NCBI GenBank assembly: GCA_020851915.1
Contig: JADZBT010000047.1
Location: 1-19,091 of the forward strand
Length of the DNA stretch: 19,091 bases
DNA from: Alphaproteobacteria bacterium
Lineage (GTDB): Bacteria > Pseudomonadota > Alphaproteobacteria > Rickettsiales > RI-342
Direction of reading: 5' to 3'
How positions within the stretch are numbered: position 1 is the stretch's first letter; every line of letters starts with the position of its first letter. A model generated the notes under the pieces. That model saw nothing but the letters and a program-made list of their open reading frames with translations, was not told the origin of the DNA and made no database searches. Position numbers and translations under genes: made by a program. Positions 14,889 through 19,091 of this stretch are shown here, one piece after another.

Positions 14889-14905
14889 GCTGCCCATAGG
14901 GCAGC
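14889..14905. other. Perfect 7-bp hairpin palindrome just upstream of tRNA-Arg
   Basis: GCTGCCC-ATA-GGGCAGC, 14 bases ahead of the tRNA 5' end, in its probable promoter region. There is no T-tract in either direction. It may be a protein site or a chance palindrome; its function is unknown. Confidence 0.4.
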
Positions 14906-14982
14906 GGGAGGGGAAACTACCCAAGTCCGCTATGAATTACAAGCAGTTTATCACGGAGCGCACAAACAGGCATTACCGGACG

Positions 14983-15011
14983 TTGCCAAACGGGATAAAG
15001 CGCGGTAAGAA
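14983..15011 (+). promoter_or_regulatory. Possible promoter of the small secreted protein gene
   Basis: TTGCCA (14983-14988, five of six consensus positions) and TAAGAA (15006-15011, three of six) with a 17-base spacer. Transcription would begin near 15018, about 20 bases before the ATG at 15038. The match was made by eye and the -10 is weak. Confidence 0.35.
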
Positions 15012-15037
15012 GGTCTGAGTACAGGGGAGCCGGCCAA

Positions 15038-15430
15038 ATGGGGTTGAATATGCGATATTTCCTTTTTCTCGCGATACTTGGAGTGACCCTGGCTTCTCCC
15101 CTGACATCGGCCGCTGCCGCGTTGGACGGGCCTACGCCGCTGGCGATCATCCGCTTCAATCAGGAACGGGTCTATTACGATCAGGCGCTCTACCATGCCG
15201 TATCGCGTGCCGTGAAGGTGAAATCCCGCGTGGTCTTCGACGTAGTGGCGATCGTGCCGGTTGTGGGAGATCCCGCCACTGACCGCCGCATGCAGGAAGC
15301 GTCCATCCTGAAGGGCAATGAGGTCGTAGCATCACTGCGTAGGATGGGGATACCCGCCCAGCGCCTATCGCTTGCCTCGCACCGGAGCAACACCGCGCAA
15401 AGCACGGAAGTGCATGTGTTCGTACGCTAG
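15038..15430 (+). CDS. Small secreted protein with a divergent OmpA-like fold
   Basis: 130 residues. A signal peptide (hydrophobic about 7-24, cleavage near TSAAAALD) is followed by roughly 100 residues. Their order recalls an OmpA-like peptidoglycan-binding domain: IIRFNQERVYYDQALYHAV, a strand VVFDVVAIVP, a helix with GNEVVASLRRMGIPAQRLS, and a final strand TEVHVFVR. However, the family motif with its Asp and Arg that grip diaminopimelate (TD..G, LS..RA) is not recognisable, so I regard the fold as probable and peptidoglycan binding as doubtful. The ATG at 15038 has AGGGGAG eight bases upstream; a second ATG at 15050 has none. The stop TAG overlaps the stop of the convergent ABC ATPase gene in a shared CTAG. 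The real function is unknown. Confidence 0.65.
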   Translation: MGLNMRYFLFLAILGVTLASPLTSAAAALDGPTPLAIIRFNQERVYYDQALYHAVSRAVKVKSRVVFDVVAIVPVVGDPATDRRMQEASILKGNEVVASLRRMGIPAQRLSLASHRSNTAQSTEVHVFVR

Positions 15431-16155
15431 GCGATTGCCTTGAGGAACGCCTCTTCCAGCGTTTCCTCGGACTCCTTATAGGCTTTCTTGAAATCCCCGG
15501 GCGTGCCCACGAATAGCAGCTTCCCACCGTGGATAACCCCTACCCGGTCGCATATCTCATCCATGTCAGCGAGGATATGCGAGGTAAAGAACAGGGTGTT
15601 GCCGCGCGCGCAGTATGCATTGAGTTGCTTCTTTAGGTGCACTCGCGCCTTCGGGTCGAGCCCACTCATCGGTTCATCGAGAATGAGTAATGGCCGCTCG
15701 GCGAGCAGGACGCTCAATAACCCCAGCTTCTGTGTCATGCCCTTGGAATAGGTCCCCACCTTGCGGGTGAGTACGTCTGGATCGAGGTCGATGTCACGGG
15801 CGGTCTGCCGGGCGCGCTCCATATCGAGCGCCACCCCGTAATACGACAGGGATAGTGACAGGAATTCCGTTGCCTTCAGCAGCCCCGATGGCTGGAAACG
15901 CTCCGGAAGGTAATAGAGATTCTCCCGCGCACGGCTTTCCTTATGGCTTCTCCCGAACAGTCGCACCTCGCCGGAATCCGCATTGAGCAGATCGAGCAGT
16001 ATCTTGATGAGCGTGGTCTTGCCCGCACCGTTGAGCCCTATCAGCCCGAATATTTCCCCCGGCGCAATGGTCAGGGTGACGGCATCCAGCACCGTTTTAT
16101 CCTGAAACCGTTTGCAGAGTTGTTCGATGACGATGGGCGAGTGGGTGGTTTCCAT
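15427..16155 (-). CDS. ABC transporter ATP-binding protein (NatA/GldA-like)
   Basis: 242 residues of a single nucleotide-binding domain. Walker A GLNGAGKT (40-47), Q-loop region PERFQPSGLL (84-93), signature YSKGMTQKLGL (136-146, a YSKGM variant of LSGGQ common in ABC-2 type ATPases), Walker B LLILDEP (156-162) with D-loop SGLD, and switch His in TSHIL (H193). A short C-terminal helix ends the protein. Such ATPases normally pair with an ABC-2 permease encoded next to them, but here the next gene is convergent and unrelated, so the partner must be elsewhere. The ATG 16155 starts 10 bases after the PilP-like stop. An in-frame TTG at 16188, overlapping that gene and preceded by AGGGG at a normal distance, is a real alternative. 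The substrate is unknown; a link to pilus assembly rests only on operon position. Confidence 0.85.
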   Translation of the reverse strand: METTHSPIVIEQLCKRFQDKTVLDAVTLTIAPGEIFGLIGLNGAGKTTLIKILLDLLNADSGEVRLFGRSHKESRARENLYYLPERFQPSGLLKATEFLSLSLSYYGVALDMERARQTARDIDLDPDVLTRKVGTYSKGMTQKLGLLSVLLAERPLLILDEPMSGLDPKARVHLKKQLNAYCARGNTLFFTSHILADMDEICDRVGVIHGGKLLFVGTPGDFKKAYKESEETLEEAFLKAIA

Positions 16156-16165
16156 AGCAGGGTGT

Positions 16166-17491
16166 TTACTTCTGTTCGGGCGGAACAACGCCCATCCCCT
16201 TGCCTATCCCCGTATAGATGTCGGTCAGGCCGTCAGCGATGGCGCGCTCATCCACCGGCTGGCCTTTCTTGCCTACCAGCGCCCCGACGGCGGCGACCAT
16301 ATCCTTGTCCGGAAGCGCTGACTGGTCATCGGACTCGGGTGGCTCCGGCGCGCCAATGGGAATATTCCGTATATCCTGTACGCCAGAAGCGCCTGCTGGC
16401 GCGGGTACTGGCGCAGGGTCGTAATTTCCCGTCCGCCCTTCTACGATCTCCATCGCGCGCGAGATAAAGGTCTGGTTCGGGCGGAGCGTCACATACACGG
16501 TCTGGGTTTTCGGATCGACCGTGATGTCGCTGTCTGACGCCCCCTTATCGCCCATCAGCGCAACCTTCTCCTGCCAATGGGGAGAGATCGCATCAACATT
16601 CCCTACCGCCCAGGAGAATGTGACCTTCTCCCGCGAAATATCTTCTATCTTTATGTCCGCCGCCGCATCGTCGCTCTCCTGCTCATCGTGCGAGAACTTC
16701 CTTCCATTGATCCACACCGCCCAGTTGCCGCTGGACATATACATGATGGAGTCCAGATAAAACGATTTCGCGCTGGCCGCCATGCCTCCTCCCGCACCGC
16801 CGCCACTTTCGATCGCCCCCTGACCTCCCTGAATATTCTGTATCAGGGAATCGATGAATCCATCGCCCTGCCCCGCTCCCGCTCCGGCAGCCCCCACTCC
16901 AGAACCGGGCGTTGCCGCCATACCCGCTCCGATCTCCTGCTGCTTACGGCTCTCATAGGCCGCCAGCACCTTCTTCAGATTCTCGATATCGGTCCCGCTA
17001 TACATGATGGACGGCTGGGTGTTGGCATCCTGCATAGCATCCGCGTCTGTGGCTGCATCGTCAGACGCTGGTTCAGCAACCTCAGCAACGGGATCGGTTA
17101 CCCCCCCCACAAGCGGAGCAGCGTTCTTCAATATCTTTTTCACACCGGCGGTAATGTCCTGCTCTTTTTTTCCTACATCCCGCTTCATTTTCAGCAATGC
17201 ATCACCCATCCGGTCAAGCATGGGAGCGGACTTCGCCGCCACAGGATCGGATGCCGGCGCAGGCGAGGGTTCAGGAATTGTTGGAGCAACAGGAGCAACC
17301 GCATCAGCGGAAACGACAGGTGCAACGGGGACAATGGGATCCGCAGGAACGACGGGAACGGCAGGCGCAACGGAATCAACCGGAGCGGCTGGGGATGCGG
17401 ATTCCTGAGCCCAAGCGATACCGAGCGGAAGCGACGCGCACAACGCCACAAGCGCCCCCCCCATGGCAATCATACACCGGGTAATCCTCAT
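16166..17491 (-). CDS. PilP/GspC-like periplasmic pilus alignment protein with low-complexity regions
   Basis: 441 residues. A signal peptide (about 1-28, ending AWAQE) leads into a Pro/Ala/Val-rich stretch (about 32-85), a Lys-rich helix (95-125), an acidic Ala/Asp region, a predicted helix at 166-187 and a Gly/Ala-rich linker (190-240). The conserved part is at about 244-345: FYLDSIMYMSSGNWAVWINGRKF, then IKIEDISREKVTFSW and VYVTLRPNQTFISRAMEIVEG. This looks like the beta-rich HR domain of PilP, GspC, GspB or MshK, which contacts the secretin. The C-terminal 90 residues are Pro/Asp-rich with a helix. It overlaps the PilO-like gene by four bases (ATGA) and has AGGAGG six bases upstream. At more than twice the length of typical PilP (about 170-180) and without an obvious lipobox, the assignment rests on the HR-like core and the operon. 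Confidence 0.65.
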   Translation of the reverse strand: MRITRCMIAMGGALVALCASLPLGIAWAQESASPAAPVDSVAPAVPVVPADPIVPVAPVVSADAVAPVAPTIPEPSPAPASDPVAAKSAPMLDRMGDALLKMKRDVGKKEQDITAGVKKILKNAAPLVGGVTDPVAEVAEPASDDAATDADAMQDANTQPSIMYSGTDIENLKKVLAAYESRKQQEIGAGMAATPGSGVGAAGAGAGQGDGFIDSLIQNIQGGQGAIESGGGAGGGMAASAKSFYLDSIMYMSSGNWAVWINGRKFSHDEQESDDAAADIKIEDISREKVTFSWAVGNVDAISPHWQEKVALMGDKGASDSDITVDPKTQTVYVTLRPNQTFISRAMEIVEGRTGNYDPAPVPAPAGASGVQDIRNIPIGAPEPPESDDQSALPDKDMVAAVGALVGKKGQPVDERAIADGLTDIYTGIGKGMGVVPPEQK

Positions 17492-18360
17492 GGAGCCCCT
17501 CCTTCCGGTGCGGGGGCAGGCGGCGCAACAATGGAAGGCTCGACTGGAGCTTCAACGGGGGTAGGCGGCGGAAGCATTCCGTCCGGCAACGGTATCGCAT
17601 CCTGCGGCGATGGAGCCTGTCCCTCCGCAGCCGCAGCCGCAGCCGGAGTCGGAGCAGGTAAGCTGTCGCCATTGCCTGTATCATCAGACTCAGGGATCGC
17701 CTCCAGTTCCGCAGCGTCACCCGAATCGCTTTTGGGCTTACTCAGATCCCTCAGACCGAGCCAGCTGAATTGCAATTTCCCACTGACAAGCGGGGGGTAG
17801 ATCCCCTGGCTTATAGAAAGCAGCGTATCGTTGGTTATCGGATAATCGCGGATAAGCTCCAGACCGTTCACCCGCACATATCCCGAAAGCTCCTTGGTAA
17901 GGCTATCCACAAAATTCAGCAGATACTCGTCGGTCATCCCTTTGAATTCCAGCTCCACTTCGCTGCCTTCGGTGGTGACGGTTTCACGCTGAAAACGCTT
18001 TTCATCGAGATCTTTCACCGGCGTCATCCTCAGCTTGAGGCCGCCCAGATGATAGCGGTCATTGAGCCGGTCGAGAGTGATCTTCGCATTGCGACGGCTC
18101 AGCATGCGCTCCGGATCGCCGTTCTGTTTACTCAATGTCTCGAACAGATCGACCGACGCCTTGGCCTTTATGTATTGCTCCTCCAGGGTCTTGACATCGT
18201 TGTTGATGCGCGTGACCGTTTTCTTCACATTGTCACGTTCGGCCTGCATGCTGGAGCTGAACCCGTCGATCACGAGGTACACCGCGCCCAGCGCAAGGGC
18301 TACGCCGCCGTATGCGGCACAGCGCAGGGTAGTCCTCTTTTTGAGTTCCTCAAGCCTCAT
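17488..18360 (-). CDS. PilO-like inner-membrane pilus alignment protein
   Basis: 290 residues. A short cytoplasmic end (KKRTTLR), one membrane helix at about 13-31, a coiled coil at about 37-75 (QAERDNVKKTVTRINNDVKTLEEQ) and a mixed alpha/beta region at about 95-205. This is the architecture of PilO, GspM and MshJ, which pair with PilN/GspL to align the pilus machine across the periplasm. Residues 211-290 are an added Asp/Ser then Pro/Ala-rich tail not found in typical PilO (about 200 residues). Sequence identity to PilO is not obvious, so the call rests on architecture, order and neighbours. The start ATG 18360 lies two bases after the upstream stop with AAGG seven bases before it; the end overlaps the PilP-like gene by ATGA. 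Confidence 0.65.
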   Translation of the reverse strand: MRLEELKKRTTLRCAAYGGVALALGAVYLVIDGFSSSMQAERDNVKKTVTRINNDVKTLEEQYIKAKASVDLFETLSKQNGDPERMLSRRNAKITLDRLNDRYHLGGLKLRMTPVKDLDEKRFQRETVTTEGSEVELEFKGMTDEYLLNFVDSLTKELSGYVRVNGLELIRDYPITNDTLLSISQGIYPPLVSGKLQFSWLGLRDLSKPKSDSGDAAELEAIPESDDTGNGDSLPAPTPAAAAAAEGQAPSPQDAIPLPDGMLPPPTPVEAPVEPSIVAPPAPAPEGGAP

Positions 18361-18362
18361 GC

Positions 18363-19091
18363 CTAGCCCTTGACCTTCTTCTTGTTCTTACCTTTTTTCT
18401 TCTTATCTTTTCCGTTTTCCTCATCCGCTTCGGCGGCCTTGGGGCCGACGATCGTCACGACAATGGTCACCTCGCCCAGCGCAATCCTCTGCGGCAACGT
18501 CTGCGCCTCATCAAAGTTCACTTCGAGATCCTCATTCTCCCCGATCGTTCCGGGAAGCTTGGAGTGGGTCACCTCATAATCCGGAAAGCGTTTTTTCAAT
18601 CGCTCGAAGAACGCCGTGGCGTTCTTATGGAACTCCTCCAGCGACCACTCCTTGGTAAATTCAACCTCAAAATTCGCAGTGAGCTGCGGGACGGCGTCTT
18701 CCTTGATCTTGATAAAATCACCTACTTTCCAGTCCATGGACTTGACGCGCACGTCGTCATTCATCGCCTGCCGGAACGCATTGACCGTATCAAGCGGGGT
18801 ATTCTCTCCCTGTGAAAGCATCTCGTACAGATCCACCGCATCGGTGACACGATCAATGTCCTCGGGAAGCGAATCTGCTTTCTTCCGCGCTTCCGCCATC
18901 AGGATGTCTGCGCGCTTTTTCTGGGACGTGAACGTATCTATCTCGGAACTGAAATTATAGATGCCGAACAGCATCACGGCATAGGTGATCAGCATGATCG
19001 GGGTCAGCACGGTAACCGCCATGCGGCTCCAGCTCTCCAAATCATGAAGCTGATTGAGTTTCTGGGTATAGGGGGTCTGCAATACCAGACG
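18363..19091 (-). CDS. PilN/GspL-like inner-membrane pilus protein (5' end beyond window)
   Basis: The reading frame stays open to the window edge (RLVLQTPYTQKL at the edge), so the N-terminus is missing; a TTG at 19082 is not needed as a start. About 243 residues are visible: a membrane helix (AVTVLTPIMLITYAVMLFGIY), a coiled coil (IDTFTSQKKRADILMAEARKKADSL) and an alpha/beta region containing VKSMDWKVGDF, LTANFEVEF, SLEEFHKNATAFFERLKKRF and ALGEVTIVVTIVGP. This matches the membrane-helix, coiled-coil, ferredoxin-like plan of PilN, MshI and the GspL C-terminal half. The tail is extremely basic (KDKKKKGKNKKKVKG) and would lie in the periplasm. It leads the operon in this window, two bases before the PilO-like gene. 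If the hidden part is long it could be GspL-like with a cytoplasmic actin-like domain. Confidence 0.6.
   Translation of the reverse strand, partial: RLVLQTPYTQKLNQLHDLESWSRMAVTVLTPIMLITYAVMLFGIYNFSSEIDTFTSQKKRADILMAEARKKADSLPEDIDRVTDAVDLYEMLSQGENTPLDTVNAFRQAMNDDVRVKSMDWKVGDFIKIKEDAVPQLTANFEVEFTKEWSLEEFHKNATAFFERLKKRFPDYEVTHSKLPGTIGENEDLEVNFDEAQTLPQRIALGEVTIVVTIVGPKAAEADEENGKDKKKKGKNKKKVKG

Noticed and set aside
14722..15018. Small plus-strand open frame covering the tRNA
   Set aside because: Its EEIRTPNLLIRSQMLYPVELR segment is the well-known false peptide read antisense through a tRNA gene.
16577..17800. A 407-codon open frame on the plus strand opposite the PilP/PilO-like genes
   Set aside because: Arg/Gly/His/Asn-rich shadow with no domain; the minus genes overlap by ATGA and have good ribosome sites.

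Overview
The window is a GC-rich, densely coded piece of bacterial chromosome. Gene content points to a Gram-negative proteobacterium: outer-membrane polysaccharide export genes, type IV pilus genes, a class 2 (quinone-linked) dihydroorotate dehydrogenase and a tRNA with an encoded CCA end. An alphaproteobacterium, perhaps a Micavibrio-like lineage with type IVa pili, is my best guess, but this is inference from gene content only. I see no IS element, integrase, phage module, CRISPR array or rRNA.

Left third (1-6773), envelope polysaccharide genes. A 5' fragment of mannose-1-phosphate guanylyltransferase (minus strand) diverges from a plus-strand run: an outer-membrane beta-barrel protein, a Wza-type export protein and a Wzc-type chain-length/BY-kinase protein. 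Convergent to these is a small sugar-1-phosphate transferase that would start the lipid-linked repeat unit. Divergent from the transferase is a membrane-anchored spermidine-synthase-like protein. Together, ManC would supply GDP-mannose, the transferase would prime undecaprenyl phosphate, the kinase would set chain length, and Wza plus the barrel would serve export. No polymerase, flippase or further glycosyltransferase is in view.

Middle (6882-12699), minus strand. A Pro/Ala/Lys/Glu-rich TPR protein is followed by pilT and pilU, the retraction ATPases. A tandem-DUF350 membrane protein follows, with a good promoter of its own. The DUF350 gene lies tail to tail with the spermidine-synthase-like gene. 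Two different palindromic doublet repeats (4401-4476 and 6787-6863) occupy the two convergent gaps in this half.

Housekeeping block (12888-15430): pyrD and a TerC-family gene on plus, tRNA-Arg(ACG) on minus, and a small secreted protein with an eroded OmpA-like fold on plus.

Right end (15427-19091), minus strand. A tightly packed operon runs in from beyond the window: PilN/GspL-like, PilO-like and PilP/GspC-like pilus alignment proteins, then an ABC ATPase with no permease beside it. The three alignment proteins carry unusual low-complexity extensions, and no PilQ secretin follows them. No stretch over 300 bases lacks a gene; the longest gap (14750-15037) holds the tRNA.
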